Below are positions 45,807 through 55,575 of a DNA stretch of 64,000 bases, in pieces (position 1 is the stretch's first letter; each line of letters begins with the position of its first letter). Both the position numbers and the translations under genes were made by a program. The stretch spans positions 158,011 through 222,010 of the forward strand of contig JAUYVI010000009.1 of NCBI GenBank assembly GCA_030715195.1. The letters run 5' to 3'. This DNA comes from Dongia sedimenti (lineage in GTDB: Bacteria > Pseudomonadota > Alphaproteobacteria > Dongiales > Dongiaceae). The notes beneath the pieces are model-generated. The model was not told the origin of the DNA. It worked only from the letters and a program-made list of their open reading frames with translations, and did not search any database.

Positions 45807-46766
45807 ATGGCGACACGAACCCAGCGTCTCCCCTCCTTGAATGCGCTGAAAGTGTTCTGGGCGGCGGCCCGCCACGGCAGCTTCGTCAAGGCCGCGAGTG
45901 AACTCCATGTGACCGCATCGGCGGTGAGCCTGCAGATCCGCCAGCTCGAGGACGAGCTCGGGCTGAAGCTGTTCGAGCGCACGCCGAAGGGCTTGGCGCT
46001 CACCGCGGCGGGCGCGCGCGTCCTGCCCGACGTCAATTCCGCCTTCGACCGGCTGCGCGCCACCTTCGCCAGCCTCGGCGAATCCGAAGAGAGCGGGGCC
46101 ATGCTCACCGTCTCGGCGGCGCCGTCCTTCGCCGCGAAATGGCTGCTGCCGCGCTTGAACCGTTTTCTCGCCGCGCATCCGGAGATCGAAGTCAGCATCA
46201 AGGCGACCGTCGAGCTCGCCGATTTCGAGCGCGGCGAGGCCGATCTCGGCATCCGCTACGGCAGCGGCGGCTATCCGGATCTGGTGACCGAGCTGCTGAT
46301 GCGCGAAATGGTGTTTCCGGTCTGCAGCCCCGCACTGCTGAAGGCGCAGAAGAAGCGGCCGACCGTCGATTTCCTGAACGAGGTGAACCTGCTTCACGAC
46401 GACAGCGCCGACCGGAACGATGCGCTGCCGGGCTGGAAGATGTGGCTGCGCGCGGCGGCGATCGAGGGCGTCGATTGGCGCAAGGGCCCGCGCTTCAATC
46501 AGACGGTGCTGGCGATCGAAGCGGCCGCTGCCGGTCTGGGCGTGGCACTCGCTCCGGCGGTTCTGGTGGAAGGCGACCTCGCCAGCGGACGCCTGGTGCG
46601 CCTCGACACCGCCGAGCTCAGCGAGCCCTTCGCCTACTACTTGGTCTATCCCTCGGAGAAGGGCGACCGCGCGGCGGTGAAGGCGTTCCGCGCCTGGCTG
46701 CTGAATGAGCTGGGCAGCGCGGAGCCGCGGATCGAGCATCCGACGCGGGCCTCCGTGGCGGCCTGA
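45807..46766 (+). CDS. LysR-family transcriptional regulator (GcvA-like)
   Basis: A 319-residue regulator. Its N-terminal HTH (LPSLNALKVFWAAARHGSFVKAASELHVTASAVSLQIRQLEDELG) has the GcvA/AmpR-type opening. The substrate domain begins MLTVSAAPSFAAKWLLPRL and includes LGIRYGSGGYP. GcvA-like members control glycine cleavage, beta-lactamase or exporter genes, but no target is obvious here; the next gene on the plus strand is distant. The Atu4866-SDR genes lie convergent. Confidence 0.87.
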   Translation: MATRTQRLPSLNALKVFWAAARHGSFVKAASELHVTASAVSLQIRQLEDELGLKLFERTPKGLALTAAGARVLPDVNSAFDRLRATFASLGESEESGAMLTVSAAPSFAAKWLLPRLNRFLAAHPEIEVSIKATVELADFERGEADLGIRYGSGGYPDLVTELLMREMVFPVCSPALLKAQKKRPTVDFLNEVNLLHDDSADRNDALPGWKMWLRAAAIEGVDWRKGPRFNQTVLAIEAAAAGLGVALAPAVLVEGDLASGRLVRLDTAELSEPFAYYLVYPSEKGDRAAVKAFRAWLLNELGSAEPRIEHPTRASVAA

Positions 46767-46790
46767 CACCGCGAAGGCCCGTCCACGGAT

Positions 46791-47042
46791 CTAGCGCCGC
46801 TCGCGGAAGAAGATCATGCCGCCGTGGTGGAGCTCGTCCTCGCTGACGAAGACGCCATCGGCGGTGAAGCCGGTGTCGTCCCAATAGTCGATGTGGTTGC
46901 CGCGGACTTCGTAGCGGCCCTGATAGGCGCTCTTCCGCGTGCCGCGTGCTTCGTCATAGCGGCCGTTGGGCAGGAGCTCCTGGCGGATCCTTCCGTCGCC
47001 GGTGACCCACATGCCGAGATAGGGATGGGGCGGTTGCTGCAT
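46791..47042 (-). CDS. Atu4866-domain small protein
   Basis: An 83-residue protein (HPYLGMWVTGDGRIRQELLPNGRYDEARG, then YEVRGNHIDYWDDTGFTADGVF) matching the small beta-rich Atu4866 family described structurally in Agrobacterium, function unknown. The start at 47042 is chosen because AAGGAG precedes it; an in-frame TTG lies five codons upstream. It is 11 bases after the SDR stop and probably cotranscribed with it. Such proteins often neighbour SDR or redox genes. Confidence 0.78.
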   Translation of the reverse strand: MQQPPHPYLGMWVTGDGRIRQELLPNGRYDEARGTRKSAYQGRYEVRGNHIDYWDDTGFTADGVFVSEDELHHGGMIFFRERR

Positions 47043-47053
47043 GCCGGTCTCCT

Positions 47054-47884
47054 TCAAGCGACGGCCGCGGGGAAATCGGTGCTGCGGGTGACATCCTCCC
47101 AGCGATCGATCTCCTCGATGACGGTATCGAGCTTCTCGCGCGCGCGCCGCAAGGCGTCGCTGCCGAGCAGCAGGTGCACGGGCGGGGTGTCGGCATCGAC
47201 CGCGGCGATGATGGCGCGGGCGCCGCGCTCGGGATCGCCGATCTGCTTGCCGTCATTGGCGTCGAAAGCGGCGGTGATGCGGCCGATGCTTTCAGCATAG
47301 GCGCCGTCGGCGTCGCTCTTGCGAATGGAATGCGCCGAGAGGAAATCGGTGCGGAAGGCGCCGGGCGCCACCGCCGTCACCTTGATGCCGAACGGCGCCA
47401 GCTCCTGGGCCAGGCTGGCCGAGAGGCCCTCAAGGGCAAATTTGACCGCCGCATAGAGGCTGTAGCCGGCGGCCGGGGCGCGGCCGGCAACCGAGGTGAT
47501 GTTGACGATATGGCCGGAACCCTGCGCTCGGAGATAGGGCAGGGCGGTGCGGATGATGCGGAACGGCGCGAAGACATCGACCGCGAAGATGTGCGTGAGC
47601 TGATCATCCGTCGCCTTCTCCGTCGCGCCGAGCAGGCCGTAGCCGGCATTGTTGACAATGACGTCGATCTTGCCCGCCTGGGCGAAGGCCTGTTTCACGG
47701 CAGCCTCGGCGGCGGCGCCATCGGCGACATCCACGGTGATGACGGTGAGCTTGCCGGGCGCGGCCTCGAGGTCGGGCGTGCCGCTGCGCACGGTGCCGAT
47801 GACGGCGTCGCCCTCGGCCAAAGCGGCCTTGGCCAGCGCGAGGCCGAGGCCGCGCGAGATGCCAGTGATGAACCAGGTCTTCAT
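47054..47884 (-). CDS. SDR-family oxidoreductase
   Basis: A 276-residue short-chain dehydrogenase. It has the cofactor motif TGISRGLG (residues 7-14), VIVNNAGYGLLG and a catalytic Ser in VNITSVAGR. The Tyr-Lys active-site pair appears as YAAVKFALEG, and VAPGAFRTDFL follows. The start at 47884 puts the Rossmann strand at the N-terminus; the longer frame to 47941 lacks it. It is divergent from a LysR gene, a common regulator-target pairing. The substrate is unknown. Confidence 0.86.
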   Translation of the reverse strand: MKTWFITGISRGLGLALAKAALAEGDAVIGTVRSGTPDLEAAPGKLTVITVDVADGAAAEAAVKQAFAQAGKIDVIVNNAGYGLLGATEKATDDQLTHIFAVDVFAPFRIIRTALPYLRAQGSGHIVNITSVAGRAPAAGYSLYAAVKFALEGLSASLAQELAPFGIKVTAVAPGAFRTDFLSAHSIRKSDADGAYAESIGRITAAFDANDGKQIGDPERGARAIIAAVDADTPPVHLLLGSDALRRAREKLDTVIEEIDRWEDVTRSTDFPAAVA

Positions 47885-48004
47885 GGGAGGATTCCTTGAG
47901 GGGTTGCGTGGTGCCCGAAGAGATATTCTCCGGGACGGCATTCAGAATGGGCGCGGTTCTCACAGGGCTTGTAAGCTCAGCTAAGCAATCTATATCTCGG
48001 GGCC

Positions 48005-48907
48005 ATGGATTCCTTGCTTTCGGGCAGCGATTACAACCAGCTCCGCGCCTTCGTGGCGGTGGGCGAGCATCTGAGCTTCAGCCGCGCGGCCGAGGTGCTG
48101 GGCGTCTCGCCCTCGGCCTTGAGCCAGCTGGTGCGCGGCTTCGAGGAACGGGTCGGGGTACGGCTGCTCCACCGCACGACGCGCAGCGTGGCACTGACCG
48201 AGGCCGGAGCGACCCTGTTCCAGCGGGTGCGGCCCGCGGTCTCCGAGCTGGGTGCGGCGATCGGCCAGGTGCGCCGGACGCGCGAGCGCCCGTCCGGCAC
48301 GGTCCGCGTGCACGCCTTCCGTTCGGCGGCGCGGTCCTATCTGGATCCGATCCTGCCGGGCTTTGCGGCGCGTTATCCCGACGTGGTGCTCGACATCACC
48401 TTGGATGACGAAGTGGTCGATGTCGTCGCCGGGGGCTTCGACGCGGCGCTGCGCATCGGCGAAGTGATCGAGCGCGACCTCGTCGCGGTGCGTCTGGGGC
48501 CGGATCTCCGGCAGATCGCGGTGGCGGCCCCGGACTATCTGGCGCGGCACGGCAAGCCCGAGCACCCGCGCGACCTGGTGAACCACCGCTGCATCCGCTG
48601 GCGCTGGACCGGGCACACGACGCCCTATGCCTGGGAGTTCTTCGAGAAGGGCAGTTGGTTCTCGGTCACGGTGGACGGGCCGCTGATCGTCAGCGACAAA
48701 GAGATGGCGCTACGCGCCTGCCTGCAGGGCATCGGTATCGGCTTTCCGGTCGAGGACACGGTCGCCGATCACATCGCGGCCGGACGCCTGGTGCCGCTGC
48801 TGCAGGACTGGTCGGCCCCGTTTCCCGGGATGTTCCTCTGCTATCCGCAGCAGCGGCAGATGGCGCCGGCCTTGCGGGCGTTCATCGATGCGGTGCGCGG
48901 CACGTAA
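48005..48907 (+). CDS. LysR-family transcriptional regulator
   Basis: A 300-residue regulator with HTH QLRAFVAVGEHLSFSRAAEVLGVSPSALSQLVRGFEERVG (residues 12-50), then an effector domain with VRVHAFRSAARSYLDPILPGF. It is divergent from the SDR-Atu4866 operon with a 120-base gap, so that operon is its probable target. The final residues resemble those of regulators of small redox operons. Confidence 0.87.
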   Translation: MDSLLSGSDYNQLRAFVAVGEHLSFSRAAEVLGVSPSALSQLVRGFEERVGVRLLHRTTRSVALTEAGATLFQRVRPAVSELGAAIGQVRRTRERPSGTVRVHAFRSAARSYLDPILPGFAARYPDVVLDITLDDEVVDVVAGGFDAALRIGEVIERDLVAVRLGPDLRQIAVAAPDYLARHGKPEHPRDLVNHRCIRWRWTGHTTPYAWEFFEKGSWFSVTVDGPLIVSDKEMALRACLQGIGIGFPVEDTVADHIAAGRLVPLLQDWSAPFPGMFLCYPQQRQMAPALRAFIDAVRGT

Positions 48908-49084
48908 GAATGCCAGCAACGCGTAAGCCGCTTGGCCACTGATCGCGCATCTCGAAACAAATTCGCGCATGCCGCAACTCTGCGGGCCAATCTGCGTTCA
49001 TAGGTATTAACAGGTGCGGGCTTCGTGCCCGCCGCTGATGACGCATCGGCGTCTTCTTCTCATCACACAGCAAGGGAATGCGCC

Positions 49085-49722
49085 ATGCAGGACCCCAGCC
49101 ATTTCGAGCTTTCTCGGCGCGACGTCATGCTCGTCGCCGCCGCTTCGACCGCTGTTTCTGCCGTGCCGTTCCGCGCGGAAGCAGATACTTCCAGCAGCGC
49201 GGAGCAGCCCGTGTTGGAGAAGTCACCCTCAACGTGAACGGCGTTCAGCATGCGCTTGAATTGGATACGCGGACCAGCCTGCTCGACGCGCTGCGCGAGC
49301 ATCTGCAACTGACCGGCACCAAGAAGGGCTGCGATCACGGGCAGTGCGGTGCCTGCACGGTGATCGTGGACGGGCGGCGGATCAACGCCTGCCTGACCCT
49401 CGCCGTCATGCATGACGGCGACAGCGTCACCACGGTTGAAGGTCTGGGTTCGCCGGACGATATGCATGCGATGCAGGCGGCCTTCGTGAAGCACGACGGC
49501 TATCAATGCGGCTACTGTACCCCCGGACAGATTTGTTCGGCCGTCGCCGTGCTCGATGAGATCAAGGCGGGTATCCCGAGTCACGTGACCCAGGACCTGA
49601 CGGCACCGGTCCAGGTGAGCGAGATCGAGCTCCGCGAGCGCATGAGCGGCAATATCTGTCGCTGCGGTGCCTATTCCAACATCGTCGAGGCGATCACCGA
49701 AATCGCCAGGAGGCCGGCATGA
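49085..49722 (+). CDS. paoA: Periplasmic aldehyde oxidoreductase 2Fe-2S subunit PaoA, frameshifted after its Tat signal
   Basis: Small iron-sulfur subunit of a molybdenum aldehyde oxidoreductase. The first frame (49085-49237) encodes a Tat leader, [18 protein letters not shown], and stops at 49237. The rest, in the next frame (from about 49222), has [25 protein letters not shown]. It also has the four-Cys plant-type cluster ([12 protein letters not shown]) and the helical cluster (GYQCGYC...ICRCGAYSN). One extra A near 49220 (GAG AAA GTC) would rejoin PVLEK with VTLNVNG. A GTG at 49234 overlaps the leader stop and could restart a leaderless protein. The cause could be a sequencing error, a mutation or deliberate coupling; the intact paoB and paoC favour a working enzyme. 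Confidence 0.72.
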
Positions 49723-50666
49723 AGGCCTTTACCTATGAGCGCGCGCGCACGCCCGCCGAAGCCGCGGCGGCGGCACGGGTCGAGGGAGCGAAATTCATCG
49801 CCGGCGGCACCAACCTGTTGGACCTGATGAAGCTGCAGATCGAGGCGCCGGCGCATCTGATCGACATCAACGGTCTCGGCCTCGACACGATCGAGGAGAC
49901 CGAAGAAGGCGGGCTCCGCGTCGGCGCGCTGGTGCGCAACACCGATCTCGCCGCGGATCAGCGGGTGCGGCGCGACTACGGCGTGCTGTCGCGGGCGCTG
50001 CTCGCGGGGGCGTCCGGGCAGTTGCGCAACAAGGCGACGACGGCCGGCAATCTGTTGCAGCGGACGCGGTGCCCGTATTTCTATGACACCAACCAGCCCT
50101 GCAATAAGCGAGAACCCGGCAGCGGCTGCTCGGCCCTGGGCGGCTTCAGCCGCCAGCATGCCGTGGTCGGCGGCAGCGATGCCTGCATCGCGACGCACCC
50201 CAGCGACATGGCGGTGGCAATGCGGGCGCTCGATGTCACGGTCGAGACGGTGCGCCCGGACGGCAAGACCCGCAGTATCCCGATTGCAGATTTCCACAAA
50301 CTGCCGGGCGATACGCCACACATTGAGACCGCGCTCGAAAGGGGCGAGCTGATCACCGCGGTCATCCTGCCAAAGCCGGTTGGCGGCAAACAGATCTATC
50401 GCAAGGTGCGCGATCGTGCCTCCTACGCGTTCGCCCTGGTCTCCGTGGCGGCGATCGTGCAGCCGGATGGAACCGGACGCGTCGCCGTCGGCGGGGTTGC
50501 CCATAAGCCCTGGCGTATCGAGGCGGCGGAGGCGGATCTGCCGAAGGGCGCCAAGTCCGTTGCCGCGGCGTTGTTTGCCGATGCGCGCCCGACCGAGCAG
50601 AATCAGTTCAAGCTGACCCTGGCCGAGCGCTCGATTGGCGCCGTCCTGGCCGAAGCGAAGGGGTGA
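49719..50666 (+). CDS. paoB: Aldehyde oxidoreductase FAD-binding subunit PaoB
   Basis: A 315-residue flavoprotein of the xanthine dehydrogenase middle-subunit family. The FAD motif [17 protein letters not shown] lies near residue 28. Then come [17 protein letters not shown] and Cys-rich [18 protein letters not shown], which carry the extra 4Fe-4S site seen in E. coli PaoB, and [19 protein letters not shown]. It passes electrons from the molybdenum centre and iron-sulfur subunit. It overlaps paoA by four bases and is followed by paoC four bases on. Confidence 0.9.
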   Translation: MKAFTYERARTPAEAAAAARVEGAKFIAGGTNLLDLMKLQIEAPAHLIDINGLGLDTIEETEEGGLRVGALVRNTDLAADQRVRRDYGVLSRALLAGASGQLRNKATTAGNLLQRTRCPYFYDTNQPCNKREPGSGCSALGGFSRQHAVVGGSDACIATHPSDMAVAMRALDVTVETVRPDGKTRSIPIADFHKLPGDTPHIETALERGELITAVILPKPVGGKQIYRKVRDRASYAFALVSVAAIVQPDGTGRVAVGGVAHKPWRIEAAEADLPKGAKSVAAALFADARPTEQNQFKLTLAERSIGAVLAEAKG

Positions 50667-50670
50667 GACC

Positions 50671-52878
50671 ATGAAATTCGACAAGCCAGCCGGCCCCAAT
50701 CCGATCGACCAGCTGAAGGTCATCGGCAAGCCGACCGACCGCATTGACGGTCGTTACAAGACCACCGGGCGCGCGCCCTATGCCTATGAGCGGCACGACG
50801 TCGTTGGGAACCAGGCCTATGGTTACGTGATCGGCGCTGCCATCGCCAAAGGGCGGATCGCGTCGATGGACCTCGCCAAGGCCAAGGCGGCGCCAGGCGT
50901 GCTTGCCATCGTCACGGCGGAGAATGCCGGCAAGCTCGGTAAGGGCAACTTCAACACCGCGAAGCTGTTGGGCGGGCCGCAGATCGACCACTATCACCAA
51001 GCGGTCGCCTTGGTAGTGGCGGAGACTTTCGAGCAGGCGCGCGCGGCGGCGCAGCTGGTGCGGATCGACTATGCCGAGGGCAAGGGCGCCTTCGATCTGG
51101 CCGCGGCGCGGGACGGTGCGACCAAGCCCGAGCCGAAGTTCGGCGGCCCGGCCGATACGGCGGTCGGCGATTTCACCGGCGCCTTTGCCGCGGCGCCGGT
51201 AAAGCTCGAGGAGACCTATACGACACCCGACCAATCGCATGCGATGATGGAGCCGCACGCCTCGATCGCGGCGTGGAAGGGCGATCAACTCTCGCTTTGG
51301 ACCTCGAACCAGATGATCGCCTGGAGCGCGGGCGATGTGGCGAAGACTCTCGGCATCCCGAAGGAAAAGGTGGTCTTGACCTCGCCCTTCATCGGTGGTG
51401 GGTTCGGCGGCAAGCTGTTCGTGCGCGCCGATGCCGTGCTCGCGGCCTTGGGTGCCAGGGCGGCCAGGCGGCCGGTCAAGGTCACGCTCACGCGGCCGCT
51501 GATGATGAACAACACGACGCACCGGCCGGCCACCATCCAGCGCGTCCGCATCGGCTCCGGCGTGGACGGTAAGATCACGGCAATCGCCCATGAGAGCTGG
51601 TCGGGCGACTTGCCGGGCGGCGGGCCGGAAACGGCCGTCGGCCAGACGCGGCTGCTCTATGCCGGCGCGAACCGGATGACGGCGATGCGGCTCGCCGTGC
51701 TCGATCTTCCCGAAGGCAATGCGATGCGGGCGCCGGGCGAGGCGCCGGGTCTGATGGCGCTGGAGATCGCGATCGACGAGATGGCGGAGAAGCTCAATCT
51801 CGATCCGGTCGAGTTCCGGATCCGCAACGACACTCAGGTCGATCCTGAAGATCCGAAACGGCCGTTTTCTCAGCGGCAGTTGGTCCAATGCCTGCAGCAA
51901 GGTGCCGAGCGCTTCGGCTGGAGCAAGCGCAATGCCACGCCGGGGCAGGCGCGCGAGGGCCAGTGGCTGATCGGCATGGGCGTCGCCGCCGCGTTCCGTA
52001 ACAATCTGCTGACGAAATCGGCGGCGCGGGTGAGGCTTGATCGCAAGGGCTTTGTGACGGTCGAGACCGACATGACCGATATCGGCACCGGTACCTACAC
52101 GATCATCGCCCAGACCGCGGCGGAGATGATGGGCGTGCCCCTCGAACAGGTGAAGGTGAAGCTCGGCGACTCGCGCTTCCCGGTCTCCTGCGGTTCGGGC
52201 GGACAATGGGGTGCCAACAATGCGACGTCGGGCGTCTATGCTGCCTGCGTGAAGCTGCGGGAATCCGTGGCCCAGAAGCTTGGTTTCAATACGGAGAATC
52301 TCCAGTTTGCCGACGGGCAGGTCACCGCCGGCAATCGCAGCGTGCCTTTGGCTCAGGCGGCTGTCGATGGCGAGCTGACGGCTGAGGACGCGATCGAATT
52401 CGGCGACCTCGACAAGAAGTACCAGCAGTCCACCTTCGGCGGCCATTTCGTCGAGGTCGGTGTCGATATCGCCACGGCGGAGATTCGCGTGCGGCGGATG
52501 CTGGCGGTCTGCGCCGCGGGCCGCATCCTCAATCCGAAATCGGCGCGCAGTCAGGTGATCGGCGCGATGACCATGGGCGTCGGAGCAGCACTGATGGAAG
52601 AGTTGGCGATCGACAAGAAGCGCGGCTTCTTCGTGAACCATGACCTGGCGGGCTACGAGGTGCCGGTCCATGCCGACATTCCGCATCAGGAAGTCATCTT
52701 CCTGCCCGAGGCCGATCCGATCTCCTCGCCGATGAAGGCGAAGGGTGTTGGAGAACTGGGCATCTGCGGGGTCGGTGCGGCGGTCGCCAATGCAATCTAC
52801 AACGCGACCGGGATCCGGGTGCGCGACTATCCCATCACGCTCGACAAGCTGATCGACAAGATGCCCGAAGTCGCCTAA
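50671..52878 (+). CDS. paoC: Aldehyde oxidoreductase molybdenum-binding subunit PaoC
   Basis: A 735-residue catalytic subunit binding the molybdenum cofactor. It has the hydroxylase N-terminal domain (RIDGRYKTTGRAPYAYERH), TYTTPDQSHAMMEPHASIA, the conserved SPFIGGGFGGKLF, the MRAPGEAPGLMALE cofactor loop and SCGSGGQWGANNA. The C-terminal catalytic Glu appears in GVGELGICGVG. The start at 50671 follows GGTGAGA. It should oxidise aromatic or aliphatic aldehydes in the periplasm and probably needs a PaoD-like chaperone not seen in the window. The convergent MFS gene overlaps its stop by four bases. Confidence 0.92.
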   Translation: MKFDKPAGPNPIDQLKVIGKPTDRIDGRYKTTGRAPYAYERHDVVGNQAYGYVIGAAIAKGRIASMDLAKAKAAPGVLAIVTAENAGKLGKGNFNTAKLLGGPQIDHYHQAVALVVAETFEQARAAAQLVRIDYAEGKGAFDLAAARDGATKPEPKFGGPADTAVGDFTGAFAAAPVKLEETYTTPDQSHAMMEPHASIAAWKGDQLSLWTSNQMIAWSAGDVAKTLGIPKEKVVLTSPFIGGGFGGKLFVRADAVLAALGARAARRPVKVTLTRPLMMNNTTHRPATIQRVRIGSGVDGKITAIAHESWSGDLPGGGPETAVGQTRLLYAGANRMTAMRLAVLDLPEGNAMRAPGEAPGLMALEIAIDEMAEKLNLDPVEFRIRNDTQVDPEDPKRPFSQRQLVQCLQQGAERFGWSKRNATPGQAREGQWLIGMGVAAAFRNNLLTKSAARVRLDRKGFVTVETDMTDIGTGTYTIIAQTAAEMMGVPLEQVKVKLGDSRFPVSCGSGGQWGANNATSGVYAACVKLRESVAQKLGFNTENLQFADGQVTAGNRSVPLAQAAVDGELTAEDAIEFGDLDKKYQQSTFGGHFVEVGVDIATAEIRVRRMLAVCAAGRILNPKSARSQVIGAMTMGVGAALMEELAIDKKRGFFVNHDLAGYEVPVHADIPHQEVIFLPEADPISSPMKAKGVGELGICGVGAAVANAIYNATGIRVRDYPITLDKLIDKMPEVA

Positions 52879-54410
52879 TCGGCTACGACTGCGGCGGCGG
52901 GCGGCCCGCCCGCCGACCGCGCGGGGCGGCGGAGGAAGATCAGCAGCGGGACCGCGGCCAAGGTCACCCACATCATGAACTGGAAATCGTTCAGATAGGC
53001 GATGGTCGCCGCTTGGCGCGTGACCTCGCCGTTCAGCAGGGCCAGGCCGCGCGCGGTCTCGAGCGACCAGGCTTGCGGAATCCAGCCGTCTTGCATCATC
53101 GGGTTATAGGGCGAGACGTGCTGGGCGATGTCGGCGTGGTTGATCTGCGTGTTCTCGGAGAGCATGGCGGTCACCACCGAGATACCGATCGAGCTGCCGA
53201 TGTTGCGCAACAGGCTGAACAGTCCCGCCGCCTCCGTGCGGAGCTTCGGCTCGAGGGTGGAGAAGGTGATCGTGCTCAGCGGCACGAAGATGAAGCCGAG
53301 ACCCAGGCCCTGAATGACGCCGCTTTCGACGATGCTGTATTGATCGGTGTCGAGATTGAATCCGACCATCTGCCAGAGCGAGTAGGCGGTTGCCAGCAGC
53401 CCGCCGAGGATCAGCAAGCGGGTGTCGACCTTGCCCACCATCCGGCCGACCAGCATCATGGCGATCATGGTGCCGATGCCGCGCGGCGCCAGCACGAAGC
53501 CGACCGTGATGACCGGATAGCCTTTGAGATTCTGCAGGAAGGGCGGCAGCAATGCCATGGTGGCCAGCAGGACGATGCCGACCAGGAAGATGAAGCAGAG
53601 GCCGGTGACGAGATTCCGGTCCTTGAACAGCCGCGGCGTGATGAACGGGTGCGGATGGGTCAGCATGTGCACCACGAACATATAAAACGCGAGTCCGGCG
53701 AGCACCGCCTCGACCACGATCTCGGTTGAGGAAAACCAGTCGAGCAGCTCGCCGCGGTCGAGCATCATCTGCAGCGATCCGATCGCGAGGCCGAGCAGGG
53801 CGAAGCCGAAGAAGTCGATCGGCTTGTTGTCCTTCTCGGTCTCGGGCACGAAGGCGAGGATGCCCATGAGCGCCAGAATGCCGAAGGGCAGGTTGATGAA
53901 GAAGACCCAGCGCCAGTTGTAGTATTCCGTGAGCCAGCCGCCGAGCGTCGGGCCTAGGATCGGGCCGACCATGACGCCGACCCCCCACATCGCCATGGCA
54001 GCGCCGTGTTTCTCCTTGGGATAGGTGTCGAGCAGCACCGATTGCGAGAGCGGCACCAAAGCCGCGCCGAACACGCCTTGCAGCAGGCGGAACAGCACCA
54101 TCTGCTCCAGGGTGCCGGCGATGCCGCAGAGCATGGAGGCGATCGTGAAGCCGACCACCGACCAGACGAACAGTCGTTTCCGGCCGAGCTTCGCCGAGAG
54201 AAAGCCGGTGGGCGGCGTCATGATCGCCGCGGCGACGATGTAGGAGGTCAGCACCCAGGCGACCTGATCCTGGGTCGCCGAGAGCGAGCCCTGCATATGC
54301 GGCAGCGCGACGTTGGCGATGGTGGTGTCCAGCGCCTGCATAATCGTCGCCAGCATGATCGAGCAGGTGATCAGAAAAGGCGCGGCGGGCGCCTTGGTGC
54401 TGCCGGACAT
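52875..54410 (-). CDS. emrB: Multidrug MFS transporter of the DHA2 family (EmrB-like)
   Basis: A 511-residue transporter with about 14 hydrophobic segments and the DHA2 motif LDTTIANVALPHM near residue 28. WVLTSYIVAAAIMTPPTGFLSAKLGRKR and the conserved WGVGVMVGPILGPTLGGWL follow. It works with the EmrA-like adaptor to move drugs or uncouplers across the envelope. It is last in the marR-emrA-emrB operon, ten bases after emrA. Confidence 0.9.
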   Translation of the reverse strand: MSGSTKAPAAPFLITCSIMLATIMQALDTTIANVALPHMQGSLSATQDQVAWVLTSYIVAAAIMTPPTGFLSAKLGRKRLFVWSVVGFTIASMLCGIAGTLEQMVLFRLLQGVFGAALVPLSQSVLLDTYPKEKHGAAMAMWGVGVMVGPILGPTLGGWLTEYYNWRWVFFINLPFGILALMGILAFVPETEKDNKPIDFFGFALLGLAIGSLQMMLDRGELLDWFSSTEIVVEAVLAGLAFYMFVVHMLTHPHPFITPRLFKDRNLVTGLCFIFLVGIVLLATMALLPPFLQNLKGYPVITVGFVLAPRGIGTMIAMMLVGRMVGKVDTRLLILGGLLATAYSLWQMVGFNLDTDQYSIVESGVIQGLGLGFIFVPLSTITFSTLEPKLRTEAAGLFSLLRNIGSSIGISVVTAMLSENTQINHADIAQHVSPYNPMMQDGWIPQAWSLETARGLALLNGEVTRQAATIAYLNDFQFMMWVTLAAVPLLIFLRRPARSAGGPPAAAVVAD

Positions 54411-54420
54411 CGACTGCGCC

Positions 54421-55575
54421 TTACTTCTCGGCGTCGATCCAGGCCATCGCGGAGTGGATCAGGCTCGGCAGCGAGCGGGTATGCCCGGTGTCGATTTCGA
54501 CCTCGACGCTCATACCGGCGCGGAGCTGGGGCTGGTCCGGCTTGGGCTCCAGTTTCAGGCGCACCGGGATGCGCTGCACCACCTTCACCCAGTTGCCGGT
54601 CGCGTTCTGGGCGGGGAGGGCGCTGAACTCCGAGCCCGTCGCGGCGCCGACGCTCTGCACTTCGGCGACAAAATCGACATCGGGATAGGTGTCGACGCTG
54701 ACATGCGCCTCCTGGCCCGCCTTCACATAGGTGAGGTCGGTCTCCTTCAGGTTGGCGTCGATCCAGAGGTCGTTGTTCGAGACCAGGCTGAAGGCGGGAC
54801 GGCCGGCGGTGAGATAGGTACCGGGACGGATGTTGTCGATCTGGCTGACAATGCCGTTCCCCGGCGCGGCGATCGTCGCGCGCCGGAGATCGAGTTCGGC
54901 CTGATCGACCTTGGCTTGCGCAGCCTGGACCTTGGGATGGTCTTCCGGCGCGATCTCGGGATTGCCGTTCAAGTCGGAGAGGATGCGCTGGATGTCCTGC
55001 TTCACGCCGGAGACCTGCGCTTGCGCAACACTGTAGGAATTGCGGGCCTCGTCGTAATCGGATTCGGAAATGGTCTTGGCGTTGAACAGCTTCTCGCGCC
55101 GCGCATATTCGCGCTTGGCGAGGCCGACATTGTCGTTCGCCATCTGCAGGTCGGACTGGCGCTGGCGATAGGCGGCCTTCTGCGCCTCGATGTCGTTGCG
55201 CGCGCTGGCCAGCTCGGCCTGGGCGCCGGCGAGGGCGATCTTCAGCGGCTCCTGATCGATCTGCAGCAGGATCTCGCCCTGCTTCACGACCTGGTTCTCG
55301 TGCACCGGCACCTCCGCCACCCGACCGGAGATCTCCGGGGCGATCGAGGTCATATGCGCCTTGATGTAGGCGTTGTCGGTGCCCTGGAAACGGCCGCCGG
55401 TCAGGTAGACATAGCCCGAGACCGCGATCACCGCGATCGGGCCGAGCACCAGCAGCAGGCGGCGCCAACGGCGGCGCTTGCGAAAAGCGCGGCTGACGCC
55501 GTCGTCGCCGGGAGCGATGGTATGCGGTGCGCCGCCGGGAGCGGCGGCGTCGGGCGCGGAACCTGAATCAGGCAT
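54421..55575 (-). CDS. emrA: Membrane fusion protein of a multidrug efflux system (EmrA-like)
   Basis: A 384-residue adaptor. A cytoplasmic tail and one membrane segment (about residues 38-58) are followed by a HlyD-type barrel (GRFQGTDNAYIKAHMTSIAPEISGRVAEV), a coiled-coil hairpin of about 100 residues with NDIEAQKAAYRQRQ and EKLFNAKTISESDY, then RATIAAPGNGIVSQIDNIRPG. It bridges the EmrB-like pump to the outer membrane. Its start overlaps the MarR gene by eight bases, showing cotranscription. Confidence 0.9.
   Translation of the reverse strand: MPDSGSAPDAAAPGGAPHTIAPGDDGVSRAFRKRRRWRRLLLVLGPIAVIAVSGYVYLTGGRFQGTDNAYIKAHMTSIAPEISGRVAEVPVHENQVVKQGEILLQIDQEPLKIALAGAQAELASARNDIEAQKAAYRQRQSDLQMANDNVGLAKREYARREKLFNAKTISESDYDEARNSYSVAQAQVSGVKQDIQRILSDLNGNPEIAPEDHPKVQAAQAKVDQAELDLRRATIAAPGNGIVSQIDNIRPGTYLTAGRPAFSLVSNNDLWIDANLKETDLTYVKAGQEAHVSVDTYPDVDFVAEVQSVGAATGSEFSALPAQNATGNWVKVVQRIPVRLKLEPKPDQPQLRAGMSVEVEIDTGHTRSLPSLIHSAMAWIDAEK

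Noticed and set aside
49078..49722. PaoA starting at 49078 in a single frame
   Set aside because: The first 45 residues in that frame are Arg-rich out-of-phase translation of the Tat leader, with no family match.
50608..52971. 787-codon open frame opposite paoC
   Set aside because: It mirrors the real gene on the other strand, is extremely Arg/Asp/His-rich and lacks any domain; typical antisense frame in high-G+C DNA.
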